Origin: Climacium dendroides
Taxonomy: Eukaryota > Streptophyta > Bryopsida > Hypnales > Climaciaceae
DNA length: 64,000 bases
Reading direction: 5' to 3'
Assembly (NCBI GenBank): GCA_950106755.1
Contig: OX467082.1
Location: 25,792,001-25,856,000 of the forward strand
The position numbers were made by a program, and so were the translations under genes. The notes below the pieces were generated by a model. It was not told the origin of the DNA. It did not search any database and saw only the letters and a program-made list of their open reading frames with translations. Positions within the stretch are counted from its first letter, which is position 1. The number at the start of each line of letters is the position of its first letter. Positions 35,595 through 48,831 of the stretch are shown here, piece after piece.

Positions 35595-38500
35595 AGAACA
35601 CCACCAGCCTCAAACACCTCCTCTCTTCTTCATAGTGGTACTTCCATTCCTAAGCACGTAGAAATGCATGCTCTGCCCACTACGAGAAGTCGAGAACAAA
35701 TAATGCAAAAAAGACAATAAGTAAGTGCACAATTCAAATCAACACTGCAATAACACATTCATCCTCCTCTTCAATTCATACTTCGTTTCCACCTGACTAT
35801 CCCTATTTCATTGCAGCACTCATTATTGACAAGCTTCACTCTAATACAACTTCAGAAACAAATTGGCATAAAACATATTTCGAACTTGCTTTATCGGCCA
35901 TACATTTGAATCCATCACAGTTCCTAGAATTCAAAGTCTTCGTCATGCTTACCAAGTACAGGTGATAGAACACTTCATGCTCCAGTACATCAAGACACTT
36001 TCATCAATGCTTTCGCGGTAATGTAGTTTCCGTCGAAACCCTCAATGTCCGATCTTACTAAACCCTAAGCCTCTTTGTCATTCTACCGTCATTGAAAACT
36101 AAGTGTCACTGCTCCTCATAATGAATCAATGACATAAAATTCAATGGAAATAGAACTTCCAATCTCTGGACAATGGAAAAAGGGAGTCTGGAATGACACC
36201 AAAGAGACGCTATTGTTTAAAATCCTACAAATACACCGCAATGTCAACCGACCTGCTGCATACGTCCAAAAACATCACAAAGGCTTCAGTTGGCATCCAC
36301 CATGGCGATGTCCACCGCTGCAACGCTGCCCATTATTTCCAACGCCAAAAGCTCGGGCACATTAAAACAAACAGTCTCAGAGGTCGTCTTTCTAAAAAAA
36401 ATTAGGCTGTCCCACAAGCCATACCTCCCACTAAAAATTAGTTTCCACAACGTCTTCCACGCTCCTCAATTCTAAATAAAGTCCGAGACTGCGTAATTAA
36501 TTGCGCCGACTTCGTGGGTAATCTGCCCTTCCAATAGAACGTATTGCACGTTTTCCTTCCTACATTTCAGGATTCCTCTAAAGAAGCGCCACAGGAAGAA
36601 TGCATTCCACAATTGGAAATACAACAGACAAAGACATTAATACGACCCAAGTCTTTGAGCAACAATGACTGTCAAACCTGCCGAAGATTGCTAGCGGATC
36701 CTTACTGCGCTGCACTTCGTCAAATCCTTTTTCCACTCTCCCATGAAAATCGCCTAAAGACCGCTTGCCGATTTCGCAGCGTCACCTGAACTTTGAAGAC
36801 ACTCCTGTCACCCCGATTATGATTCCGCTTACATGGTTACTTTATGTGGCTTTCAATGGCAATCTTTGCGGTTATGCTTGTGGCCATGGCGTAGGTCTCC
36901 TCTGCGAATTTAATCTTCGGTCTGCCGCAGGTGAGGGTAAAATAATTTTAGTTCCTTTTCACCTGCTACTTCTCATGCCGAGAGGTTTGCCTATTCCCCT
37001 CAACAAAAAGGGGACCTTGGACACGTCAAAAACACGCTCCGATACCTATTCACGAGCAGTGAGGTAGCATACATGCCCGTCAAAGTGACCAACCCTTTGC
37101 ATTCGATTTGAAAATGTACACAATACCAAACATAAATCCACTGGAAAGCGAGACATTGGACTTCAGTTTCGGAACTCTGTACCGACCGAAGTCTAAGAGA
37201 CTACACTATTACCACCACCTATTTCTGGGTGTCCACATGGAGCCAGAAAGCAGCATTTTACAGATAAAATGTTTGAATTTTTTTGCACACACAAAGTAAT
37301 CTTCCTTCGCCAAAGAAGTTTCAATCCAACTTATAATATGGATGACATTGTCAAATTCGGATGAAAAACTGTATTGATTTCATTGAAAACTGTTCTACGG
37401 TACAAAAGACGGATGTACAAAGGAAAAAAATGATTCACCAAATTTACGCTGAATACCACACTCTTTTTTTTTTTTAAAACCAAAAAAAGGGATGGTGACT
37501 GCTCTTCTTGCATTGAATGTTGCTATCATTACGACTGACTGTGGACAAGTGTGACCCTCATATTTCTACCTATAGGCTTATTTTTTTGTATTCATATTTT
37601 TCCCCAAATCACGGAATCGTTGAACTTCAAGATTCACCTTCGAAATTGAGTGCTTTTGAGAAGTCATTATAAACTTCATTTTGTAAGACACTTTCGAAAA
37701 CAATGAACGGATAGAAGTTAATCACGAAATGTCAAGATCCTTCACTAGAACTACCAATTTCTGAAAAATCATTATGAAGTGCTATGCTAAAGAGTATTTA
37801 AGAATTGATGAACAAATGAAAGTTGTAAAACTTAACTTCTACATTCCATCCATAGGCTTACATGTACCAATGCTATCACCAATTTCTTCTTACAGTTTGC
37901 ACACCATATGTGTTCTAATATCCATCCCCTTGTGACTCATAGAGAAACGTGCCATAATTTGAGAATGTCCTGGGTTCTTACAATAAATAACAATAATTTT
38001 TCTCCAGTTTATTACCAAATCAAAGAAGACCATTCCAGGATCACTTAGCATCCATTCTACAACTATGTACAAGACGGTTTGAACAATAGGGTCACGATTA
38101 GAGACGCCTATCGTAAGGGTTAAACATTAAATTCAAAGAGGCGATAAATCTTGAAATATTTTTCATGAAATTTTCTTTGGAACACAGTGACAATTGACAT
38201 GTAACCTTACTTCGTCTACATTTTCTACAGTTCTATGAAATTGGTGATATAAAATTTGATGTTGAAAAGGAATAGGGCTTTCAAATGGGTCACCTCTCTA
38301 AATTTGCATTGTGTATGATTACATGGCTACAACCTAATATAAAGAGAAATGTACAATTAGTGCACATTGAAGGAGTTGGTTAATTTTAGAGCTTAATTGC
38401 ATTTAAAACCTCTTCTTTCAATTATTAGAGAATTTTTGGAATTACCATAAATTTCCAAAGTGAAAAGCCAATAAATCCTCAAATAGCAGAAGCATGACTT

Positions 38501-41500
38501 TTTTGTTTAAACAACATTTTTTTTTAATTGAACAAAAAATCAATATTTCAATGAGTTGGATTAATTTTTTTATTTAATTACACAAATAAAAACTTCAATT
38601 GTTTAAAACAATTGAGTACAATAGAACACAACAATATTATTTGTGGATTGAAAGATTAGAATGTTTCCCTATGAGGATGTTGAATAGGCCAAAGTCATTT
38701 GAAGTCATGCACACTTCTTTTCGCATGCACAATCTAATAAGTGGGTCACCAATACAATATAAGATTATAGGGCCTAACATGTACTAAATCATATTCATAC
38801 GTTTAGAACATGAGATGTTTTGAATGTTTCAAACATAATATCTTTTAATTAAAAGTATTACAATTTCATAAATTAAATCTCAAAAAATGGTGCTTTATTT
38901 TATTTTATTTTATTTCTGTCTATGTAAGAATCTTTGATTATTGAATTTGGATTTATTATGAGAAAGCTATAGACATTCCTGTTTCTCAAACAACTCAATA
39001 ATGTATTTGAAAAATATATCTTGTATTATTCATTTATGAATGTAGTTTTTTCAACGTCTCCATTTTCTTTGCATGGCTGAGTTACCTTTTCATAACAATG
39101 TCGCCATTTGGATTCATGCATTTTAATTCCATGTAAAACGTTTCAAATATTCTAATTTTCCTTCTACCTTCTACTTGCTTCTGCTTAAGCATTTTCTAAG
39201 AATGAAATTTCAATTTCTTCAATTTCTTATTCTTTTCCTGAACTCTTACATTAATTCTCCATTAAGAACATGTAAATCTCAGAACTCTGTGTTCCTTAAA
39301 GTTTTAGTTAAACATGCTCACAGTTAAGAAACCTAGTCTTATAATGTATTGAAAACAATTCATATCTTAACATTTTTATCTTATGAGGTATTGCAATCTT
39401 ATAGATTTGTAGCTCTATGTCGAAGACAAAGTTCGAAATATGGAGACATTCCAATGTTTACATGTGCAACACCATCTTCTCATGGAAAAGAATGGGTTTA
39501 AAGTATCTCAATAATGATGGAAGATGAAAGGGAGGAAAAGAAAGCATCATATGGACAACTTCTTTTGCTCTTCAAATGTTTTATGAAATTAAGTCAACAA
39601 GATACAAATGTAGCAAAAGCATTCTGTCTAGTACGTATGTATGAAGAGGAAAAAATGCATGGAAGTTTTTGTTTGAGATGTCCAAAATTAAAATTGGTAA
39701 AAAATAGTCCTGCATCATAGGAATTGCTAGACATAGCATTAATTCCTACAGTTCTTTTTGCTATTCCGTAATTTGAAGGAGATAGACATTCTATTCTAAA
39801 TTATTTTAAATTTTAAATAGAAATTTAATTTTCGAGGGTAACATTCACATATGATTACATGGATGTTATATTATTTTTGTATGATGTGATTTCTTTATGG
39901 ATTCCAGAGAATGTTATGTGAACATGTTGAATTGCAATTGTAAGCACGATGCTTCTCATTCTCTCTGAATACTAAACCAAACTGTACAGAAGTTTCAAAA
40001 ATAATATAACATAGCAGTTCAATCTTTAGTTACTTTCCCTAAAGCATATAGGATTTAATGTCTAGAACAGAAAGAAACGTTTTCTCTCAACATAGTAATT
40101 TAAGGTAGCTCAGTACAAATGAATTTTTAATTCCTTTTCTTTCAATTTCTTACACAATATTTGCCCAAGGAATACCTTGAAGGCTGAATGGTTTTCTAAG
40201 CTTGTGACTACATTGTCAAGAAGTTATTGTGTAATATGTCATTTTTACTCTTTAGCGAACTAGTAAGGCAACTTCAAACAATTATTGAATATTACAGTTT
40301 TTTTTAAATTACAAAATCAAATGCATTCCAACATTGAAATATTTCCATATTTTTTAGAACATTATACTATATTCTTTGAATAAGGATAAGGCTTCTGTCA
40401 GACATCATTCCGTCTAGAACATATGGGACTGTTGACTTTCCGAAACCCACATGCAATTGGTGAAGTTCGTTTTCTCAAGTTCCACTTTGAGGTAAAAAAT
40501 GAGTACGTACATACCATTACTGAGATTTCAATCTTTCGTGAAGGTGTTTCGAACTTTGCATTTTTTCCTTTCGCTCCTACTGTCGCTTGTGCTTCTGAGT
40601 TCAATTTCACCTCATGGATGGAAATTTCTGAGTAGAATTTATGACGTCATCTACATGTTCCATGCTCGGAAAATGATAGGACAAGCATGACGACAGCAAA
40701 CACTCCGTCAGTTTCGGGAAAAACAATTTTTCCACCATAATAGTAAGTGAGAATCTTTTTCCCTTCACGGTTGAATGGAAACCTACTTCTGTAGAACTCT
40801 GTTCACACTATAAACATTGTGTGAATTCCCCACTAAGTTCAAACTACTTCTATATTACACTATGTCGGAAAATCCTGATGACATCCAACATTGTGTGCAT
40901 ATCCCCAAGTCAGTGTCACGAGAACTGAAGGTCTCATTGGTCGTACAATACAGCGCAACATGTCCACTGAAATTTCACGAAAAAAACAAGTACCTGAATG
41001 ACTAAAAGTAAATGAAAAAACATATGTGCAAGTTGGGGAAAAAAAAGGGGAGGACTTCACGGTCCTCTGGTCCGTCCACATATTGAAGACATGAGCACTA
41101 CAGACTGAGACTACATCTTGGAATTCAATGTGTAACCCCGAGGGCTGATAGTCAGAGATTCAAACTCCCTTCAACTATGGATCCAAGTTGAAGACATAAT
41201 TTTTGGGAACTACCAAGTTTCCTTTAACACACTCCTGTTCTACAAAATAGTTTCTTTGATGGAAGAAACATTGCTGGCAAACGTGCTTTTCGACATACTC
41301 CCTACGTCTGGCAGTTCCTCTTCTGAATGATATTACACTTTGCAGAGTGAAGATATGACGTCCTGGAAACGAGTCACTTCTGAAGTCCCGTATCTTTCTG
41401 TTACGGTCTTCGGATTTTGCAAATCATTTCATATGAAATCAAAAGAAGCTTCAAGAGCACAACGAAATCTTCGCTGAGTTTTCTCCAGTCGATATTTTTT

Positions 41501-41590
41501 CTTAAAAACGATGGCCATGTCATGATTACTTCCAAATCCATTAAATTAATGTTGTAAATCTGACTGAAATCATCACTTTGCACTTCATGT
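35595..41590. other. Inner element cargo region, left part; no gene recognised
   Basis: From 35.6 to 37.1 kb, GC is moderate, with overlapping ORFs (36144-36365, 36544-36789, 36765-37067) that lack motifs. From 37.3 to 40.4 kb the DNA is strongly AT-rich, unlike the rest of the element, and may be a decayed insertion or a long intron. ORF 39514-39720 (68 codons, charged N-terminus MMEDEREEKKASYGQLLLLF) is the only one with some coding look. From 40.4 to 41.6 kb composition returns to that of the element. Confidence 0.4.
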
Positions 41591-41730
41591 AGTGCAGTGA
41601 GTTGTGGTTGTGCCTATAGTCCTCAATCTTTCCTCACAGCGAAACACTTGCACTTCCGCTTTCCTCCACTGACTGCTCCTCTCAACGTGACGTCTACTTC
41701 CCTTCCTTCCATCGAAACCAACCGGAGACC

Positions 41731-42465
41731 ATGCCGCGACGGAGAGGAGCTGTGGCAACAGTCTTCAGTGGAGTGCGTACGTACTCCACCGACAAGAGCT
41801 TCGAGAAGGTCATGGCGAAAACTTCGAAGAAGTCCATGGTTAGTTCCTTCAACTTCTGGCATTTGTTTACCTCATGAAACTGTTCACTGCGTAGTTGTTT
41901 CTTCCGAAATGTCGAAGCTCCACGGTCACCTCTGCGATATATGGGCACTACGCGTGTCTTTTTACTCAAACTCCGCTGCGACATTATGCAAACACTTATT
42001 CTGGCATATGTTCATTTTCCTTCCTTTGAATCTGCTTTGATGCTTCTTCTGATATGCGTGCCTGCTAGCGACTTGAATGCTTTTAAAAGTCCCGTAGATG
42101 AATTCCTGAAAAATGACACTATCACCTTCTTCTGTTCACTATGAAGAACATATGAAGATGTGAACGAAATATAATTGACTATTTGTTTGTTGTCACTAGG
42201 GTATTCCTGTGAGTTTCGTTCAAGCCTATGCGGAAGAATTCAACGAACGCACCCAAATCTCTTATGCTGGTGGAGAACTCCTGTGGAGCGTCACTGTGAC
42301 AATATGGAATACAAGTGGGAGTCCTCATGCAGCTTTCGGAGCGGGCTGGAGGGAGTTTGCCGAGTTCCATCAGATCTGTAGAGGGTAGCGAATCAAGTTC
42401 TCCCTCGTTTCCCAGAACCACTTCGTCGTGGAGCACATGGAGGAAAGTTGAGAGCCCAAACACAG
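41731..42465 (+). pseudogene. B3 DNA-binding domain gene carried by the inner element
   Basis: Exon 1 (41731-41838) starts MPRRRGAVATVF and ends STDKSFEKVMAKTSKKSM at donor GTTAGT. Exon 2 (42200-42465) starts after TGTCACTAG with GIPVSFVQAYAEEFNERTQ, then LLWSVTV, AFGAGWREFAEFHQICRG, a TAG, RIKFSLVSQNHFVVEHMEE, a TGA, and donor GTGCAC. Joined in phase 0, this is the B3 fold: beta-1 FxKVM, the S(K)KSM-IP-F motif, WxV, GWxEF, and the closing IKFSLVS-FVV strand. B3 proteins are plant transcription factors that bind short DNA motifs. The stops at 42386-42388 and 42449-42451 fit CAG and CGA ancestors. A pyrimidine-rich leader precedes the ATG. It could be a captured host gene or a domain recruited by the element; exons further downstream are not certain. 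Confidence 0.72.
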
Positions 42466-43087
42466 GTGCACTCCGCTTATGGTGGTTGGCATGTTGTGAA
42501 TGCACTTGCAACAGCGAAGTATAGAACATGGAGTCCATCTGTGAAATGCGTTGGACGTTTTTGGGTACATGGAAGCGGCATTTTCTTTGGTCTGTACATG
42601 TTTTCGGCAATGTTCTAAGTTGCTCCGTGACTGAATACAGTTTCGCCTCAGTTGCGAAGTTCTCGTACTTTCCCTGTTAATTGCAATTTCTTTTGAATGC
42701 TAAAGTGCTTCTAGTAGACAAAAGGACGTAGACATTTAAATCGTTCGCTTCATTTGAAGTGTTCATTAGCAGTGAATTCGCACTGCAACTGTTTGGCTGA
42801 CATATTTTTCCTTTAAGGCAGTGCATTTCAATGAAAAACTCCATGTATTGTTGTTCGCCTTGTATGTTCACATTGAAGACTACATTCACAGTTCAGGATC
42901 TGCTTCCTTGTTATGTTTAACAATGAATAACACTGAAAAATCTAAACCCTAAAAGCTATGATTCCCTAAACGTTCGGCCTTCTGTTGTACACCACTGTAT
43001 CGTTCTAATACACTGAGACCACAATTTTGTTTCAACTCATTTCACGTGAATTCAACTTTTTAACCGTTCCGAATGGAGACTAGTATG
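42466..43087. other. Non-coding DNA after the B3 gene
   Basis: No further B3 exon can be joined with confidence. ORF 42677-42889 (minus) has no motif. The DNA becomes AT-rich towards the MITE at 43088. Confidence 0.4.
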
Positions 43088-43323
43088 GGCCAGGGAGGAC
43101 TGACCCCTCTATTGCCCCGTTTTCTACCCCTGGATAAAACACTGGAATCTTTTTATTTGCCATCCATGAAAAAATTTGCAAATTTTGAATTCATATTTGC
43201 AATCAAAGACCCCAAATTAGTCTTGGGAGTTGTAGAGAAACAAATTTTACATGGTCCCAAATAGGGGGCAATTTTTACATTTACCCCTGGTTGGGGCAAT
43301 AGAGGGGTCAGTCCTCCCTGGCC
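43088..43323. mobile_element. Mutator-like MITE, 236 bp
   Basis: Both ends read GGCCAGGGAGGACTGACCCC in inverted orientation and the match is perfect over 31 bases. A flanking repeat, GACTAGTATG on the left (43078-43087) and GACTGGTATG on the right (43324-43333), is a 10-bp target duplication with one mismatch, the size produced by Mutator-type elements. There is no transposase; the 63-codon ORF across it is incidental. It inserted into the inner CACTA element after that element was assembled. Confidence 0.8.
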
Positions 43324-43333
43324 GACTGGTATG

Positions 43334-44930
43334 CTTCAGTTTAGAAAGAATTATTATTTACAAGGCTCAAAGTGACCACCTCCTCAAATGTAAACTATTC
43401 ATAGATTGAAATATAAAACAAAATTTGAATTCTTCTTAAAAAGAACACGGAATTTTAATTGTACACAAAATTGTTAAGTATTAGACGGTTTAAGATAAGG
43501 GGACATTTGAAGATCATACCACAAAGGGACTAAGTTAAGTTTTTCAACAATATAGAAATTCGGGACTGCTCATTACAAATGAAATCTTTAAGTTTTATTC
43601 TTTTCCATTTTTAAACAACTACAGAACAAACTTCTTCTTGAAGGCTTAATTATTGTGATCACTTTGGATCAAATGGTTGAAACATTATCATGTGATATTT
43701 AGTTTACTTCCGCAATTGGGTAGTCCTCGTACATTACGTTAATCAAAATTTGAATTTAAAATCCATTTTTAAGAAAGTTTGGAATCATAACATTATGAAT
43801 AGTGAAATGAAAGTTATAGGGAGTTCGATTTTGTAGGCAATTATAGATTCTTTTTCGAATGAAATGAATAGTGAAGCCGTTTATTTAACTCATTTTGCAA
43901 CATTTGAGGGAAAAATTTTAACAAAATAGAATGTACTTTGTTTATTACAACATTAGAACCGCAGGGATTGACATGTTTAATTACATGTTGAAATTGTAAG
44001 CAATTTAGTATTTTGAATCATTCTCTACTTCTTTGTACTTACTCCTTTTTTCATACATATTTTAGGATTGCATATAATTTGGAAATTCCCAAACATGTAC
44101 TTCACGTGCCTAAATTAATCAAGAGGACTTTCTTTCATACAAATGTGGAGGTTTTAAGTGCAGATGTAGTGTAAAAATGTTTACATTCAGGACTTCTATT
44201 AGAAGTTTGAAAGAAAAAGCTTCAAATAGGAACAAGTTCATTTCTATTATTTAAAAATGTTGTTAGTTAGGAAAATGTGCAAGTTCTAAGTAATTTCTAA
44301 AGAATTAATACGTTGAAGATGTAATTGAAATGCAATAATTTGTGTATTGAGATTACTACAGTTACCACATTCAACGATCTGTAGTATTTTATGAACCCTT
44401 CAAAACCAGAGGCACTAGAATCTTGTCTTCGGAAAACTTTGAAGTCAAACAGAACTCAATGAAGTTTCTATTTTCAGAATTTTAATGTTCTCAAACGGTA
44501 CTATGTGAAGTCTAATTTTAGTTTGAAAATGCCTTGTTCAAACCAATTTTTAGTGATTTTTCTATAGCAGATTTTGTGCAACGGTACCCATTGCAATGTT
44601 GACTTCCTATATTGTGCAAAACTCTTGGAAAATGTTCTGAAATACTTGTAGATATTTTATCAAAAATGACATTGAAAATGTATTTTAAAAACTAATAGAA
44701 TATATTTTAAGTCATATCATAATTTGTTTCTAGTTACACAAGTTAGGCTCTTTAACCTCATATGTTTTTGGCCACCTTTTTTTTTAATTCATATTTTGAA
44801 AACAGGGTTGAAAGTATTCTGTACTTTTAACACTCGGTTAAACATTATAATCTATCACTGTACAAGTGATATTGTGTTGTTTTCTTTTCCTTTGACATTT
44901 CTAACATGTCTAGTTTGAATGGTGCGAAAT
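43334..44930. other. AT-rich stretch in the inner element
   Basis: It resembles the AT-rich flanks of the window more than the coding parts of the element. No gene, repeat array or terminal repeat is seen. It may be an old nested insertion or a long intron between cargo exons. Confidence 0.4.
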
Positions 44931-46133
44931 CCTAGACTTCTTCAACTGAGCGTCAGACGTCCTGTAGTCAGTGGATCAAACAGTGAAGTCCGTTAGGGTT
45001 TTAGGGTTTCAGAAGCTTCACCAATTTCTCATAGTAATGTTAGTGCCACATCCTTGTTCTTGCTGGGAAAAGGTGTTACGCTGAGCATTGTATACCGTAA
45101 TATTGTGGGTGCGGCGTGGAAAACTAAGGGAAACAAAAGTTTAGGAAGGTGCTAGAACAAGTTTTTGGACTGACGGTGGGATTGCTTCATGCACTTTTTA
45201 GACGCCCGAGGAAGCGTGGAGACATATGTGACGACTAGTGGGCACCAGGAGTCTCCTGAAAGTCATAAGGAATGTTTGTGAGAGTGAACTTGTTGGAAGT
45301 CGAGCTTAGAGGTCATGGACGTTCTTCTGTGAATGTGTGAGACGTCTCCTCTCAAACAATGGATAAGTCTGTCCTCTCGGTAGGTGAATAACATCGTCCA
45401 TGACCCTGTCTTTCGAGTTTGCACTGCGGTGGGAACATCGTCTGTGTTTCTTCCCACCATGAGGTTTATTTTGGAAATGTTTCAGGTAAATACAATGTAG
45501 TGGAGGTTTCGCTTGTAAAGTGCTTTTTTTTTTTGCAAATGAGAAAACGTTTTTTATTGCAGAAGCAGTAGCATTGCGTCAAAACAGGAAGGAGGCGGTA
45601 AGTGATAAGAGGAGAATTTTGACATACAGGGGGAAAGAAGTATTGGACAAAGAGCAATTAAGGTATTTCTGTGTTCTTCGTCTAAATTATGGTGACAGTG
45701 TGCCTCACTAATTGGAGCACTAGAGCACTGTACAGCTTCTGTTCAAGGTTAGAAAACTATGTTGTTCACATGGGAAAATTGTTAACCTGCTGTTCTGATT
45801 TCGGCGTATAAGGTCCGGCGACTTCTGGGAAGGCTATAAGCTTTACTGCTTTGGAAATTATTCGCATTGCAGACTGTCGAGAAGACAATTTTTGTTGAGC
45901 AAAATGGGTAGGAATACAGCGATACAATCTCTGTAGTATTTTTCATTTTTTTCTGTCATTTATGGAAGGAAGGGGAAGTTGGAGAATAAAATTTCATTGC
46001 AATGGTTGGAGACCCTCATTGCAGATTAGAGTGGACTAGCTAAGCAGATGTTGTTCTGGACAACTCTAAATTTGCTGAACTTGTGCAAAGTGTAGTCATG
46101 AGTTAGGTTTCTTGTGTATCAAGGCGTGTCGTT

Positions 46134-46258
46134 GCACTATTGCATGGAGAAGAGCATGTGAAGTGGGGACCTTCTTTTGATGGAAAAGTTAGAGAGGTGT
46201 GGGTGATGATGGAGGAGTACGGTGAGGTGCAGCATGGCGCGAACTGGAAGAATCTGCG
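46134..46258 (+). pseudogene. Putative cargo exon (unknown protein)
   Basis: After an acceptor-like GTGTATCAAG, the frame RVVALLHGEEHVKWGPSFDG, then KVREVWVMMEEYGEVQHGAN and WKNLR, is open to donor GTATGT. Residue use looks coding. No Met starts it, so it is missed by simple ORF calling. No family is recognised. Confidence 0.4.
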
Positions 46259-46754
46259 GTATGTTCTGCCATTTCTGTAGAAAAGTGACGTATCGCTCCG
46301 TGCATTAGTGTGTGATGCGCATATGGTATATTTGAAGTCATTGCACTGAAGAATGTGAAGGTCGTGTGAAACATCTTTGCTTCGTCTTAGTTCTGCATTT
46401 TTTAAAGTTTTGGATTCCTGTATATGGTATCACATGATATCAATGAGAGAGTTATTTTACCTTTAGGACAGGAGTTTGTCAAATAGAATTTGAATGACAG
46501 AAACGATTGCCCCTTGTTTAGGGGTGAATCTTGTAATTTATAGGATGAGTGAATGGTTTGTCGAAGGCAGATGGTGACAAGTCGATTGAGTATGGAAGGC
46601 CTTTACGTGTTAAAAAGTAGTGTGGCCCGGGTGAATGTATTCATGATGTCTATGAAAGGGATTAGGTGCACAAATTTTCACAAAATTTGAGATGTGTTCA
46701 ATAGTACCTTACTATGAAACAGAGGTGACGTGTAGGAATCGTGAGTTAGAGTAG

Positions 46755-46973
46755 ATGGTATATACAAATCTAATTATTTGAAATGGAAAATGCAAAGCTC
46801 TAATGAAAGAATTCGATGATGTGAAGCTTCTATCAGCGTCTGAGAATGGCCGGTTGCTGCTACAACTAGTCGATGTGAGGGAGGGAGAGCCCTTTCTCTC
46901 TGCATTGGACATCGAATTTGGACAAATTGTATTAGAGAAAGAAAAAATGCAATTCATTATGAGAAAAAGTTAA
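46755..46973 (+). pseudogene. Putative cargo exon or small gene (unknown protein)
   Basis: The frame begins MVYTNLII, has a single TGA at 46779-46781, then reads NGKCKALMKEFDDVKLLSAS, ENGRLLLQLVDVREGEPFLS and ALDIEFGQIVLEKEKMQFIM to a TAA. The amphipathic, charged sequence looks like true protein. No family is recognised. Confidence 0.4.
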
Positions 46974-47194
46974 AGTTCATAATACTTCTTCAAGTTCTGA
47001 CTAAAATAGTCAAGTAGCCTTCAGAGAATAATGTTCTCTAATTAATGTAAGTCAAATATTTGTTGTAGCATACGTGTGGGTCAAATGTCTATGTCTTCTA
47101 CTGACTATTTTTAGATTATGGAGATAAATGCTGTAAACAATAATTGAGATTTGGAATGCTGGAATGGAGACCTCAATATGTGAAAACACCTTAC

Positions 47195-47547
47195 ACATTT
47201 TCGTTGAAGTGAAGTACCTGTTTGTGCTAATAGGAGGACGAGCATGGAACCGAAGGCCTGTATAGGCATTCCCTGACTCTGAAAATTTAGAGCACGAATA
47301 TCTTCGATGAAATGCGAATGAAGTTGAAGAGAATGGGATCGAACTTGGCCTGTCTTGTGGAGTCCTCAGTAGTATTCAGTGGAGGTAGAGGACGTCGACA
47401 GAGGATCCGCCGCAATGAGCGGGTAAGAAAAGGAAAAGACTTGGCGAAATCGTAGGAAAGACTCTTGCCCATGTCAAAGTCATGGACAAGAACACTGTGA
47501 AGAGGGAGGACGAATGTGACCAAGTGTTCACTTCACTACTTTGTGAA
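47195..47547 (+). pseudogene. Putative cargo exon with four premature stops (unknown protein)
   Basis: One frame gives VEVKYLFVLIGGRAWNRRPV, a TAG (47263-47265), AFPDSENLEHEYLR, a TGA (47308-47310), NANEVEENGIELGLSCGVLS, a TAG (47386-47388), RTSTEDPPQ, a TGA (47416-47418), and then AGKKRKRLGEIVGKTLAHVK up to SLLCE at donor GTAAGT (47548). Such a long coherent frame with only C-to-T-type stops indicates a once-functional exon. KKRKR is a possible nuclear signal. No family is recognised. It lies on the same strand as the B3 gene and the TnpA-like gene, so it could belong to either or to a third gene. Confidence 0.45.
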
Positions 47548-48602
47548 GTAAGTGGCTCTGTTCTCCAGATATCGTAGTGTAGACGAAATTTGTTTGTGTT
47601 TGTAATGAGGAAGTGTGAGGGTAGCGATGTTACTAGTAGATGACTGTGGAGACAGAGTATGAGGATTCTTCAAATTTCTTGTCTGTTACTACTTAGTTAT
47701 TAGTGTTGAAGAAGGAAGAGTGGACCTGTTCTAGAAGTTTTGCTCATAGAAATGTATGAACGGTAGTTATGATATACAACCACACGGTAGGAAACGATTA
47801 CTAACGTGCTGGGAATGTTGGAAGCCCTAAAGCAGCATACAATGTAAAGTATACGAGGTAGGATTCCATGAGCACTTGCAGGAGTGCTTGGTCTGTACTT
47901 CTTTAAGTTTTGGTATGACTTCAGTGTATAGAGAAGAATTTTTTTTTAATCATGATTTTCTTGATGTTTTTAAGAAATGAATGAAAGTAATTGACCCAGC
48001 ACAGACTTCATACATGCAAATTCTTCAGTGACAAGTGTATGTATTTCAATAATTTAAGAACATTCTTAGGAATAATTACAGAATTCATCAATATAGTATG
48101 TGGTATATAGAATCAAGTTTTTTTTTGCATATACCCATGGAACGGTACGAAATGACGGGCGAAATCAACCTGTCCTGTACTCTTGTATCGTTGGCTGTCT
48201 TTTGGGAATTTCATGGAAAATGAGAGAATGGGAAACACTCTCATATTTTTCCTCGTACTGACAAGTTTGTGCATTTCAATTTTTCTTTCCATGTGAAAAA
48301 TTTAGAAGTTGCTGTCTCATGTAAGTTTGATTAGTAGAGTTATGGGGAAACAAATAGAGGCAATGTGAAAAATAATTGGTTTTTCCTCTTCAAGGACAAG
48401 TGACAATGAAGTGGATGAAAAATAATATTCAATTAAGAAGTTTACAATGGAACAAGAACAATTTACTGTTAGTACTATTTCACTACAATTGTAGAGTGAC
48501 TATGGCAACAAAGACGAATTCGTTGAAAGTGAGGAGTTTCGTGGGCTAAGATATAGTTTTCAGTAGGTACTTGTAATTTTTGTACTTGAGTTTTTTCCGC
48601 GG

Positions 48603-48831
48603 AGGAATTTGCAGACACTTGACAAGCATTACTCATCCATGGCTTGGCGGAAGTGTTTTACAAATTCAGGTCAGTGTCAATTTCCGTGACTTCAGACTGC
48701 GGAAGGTGCTTCATGGAGATCTCTTTTTGGAATGGAAACGTGGCTTTGGTTTTGTGCGCCGAGCAGTCACCCATGTAGCAAATGAAGGGTTAAACCTTTT
48801 TGAGGTGGAGATGTTGTTGATGGGAAGTCAG
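48603..48831 (+). pseudogene. Putative cargo exon (unknown protein)
   Basis: After acceptor GAATTTGCAG, the open frame reads HLTSITHPWLGGSVLQIQVS and continues through VLHGDLFLEWKRGFGFVRRA to MLLMGSQ at donor GTACGA. There is no stop. It lies about 360 bases upstream of the first TnpA-like exon. No family is recognised. Confidence 0.35.
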
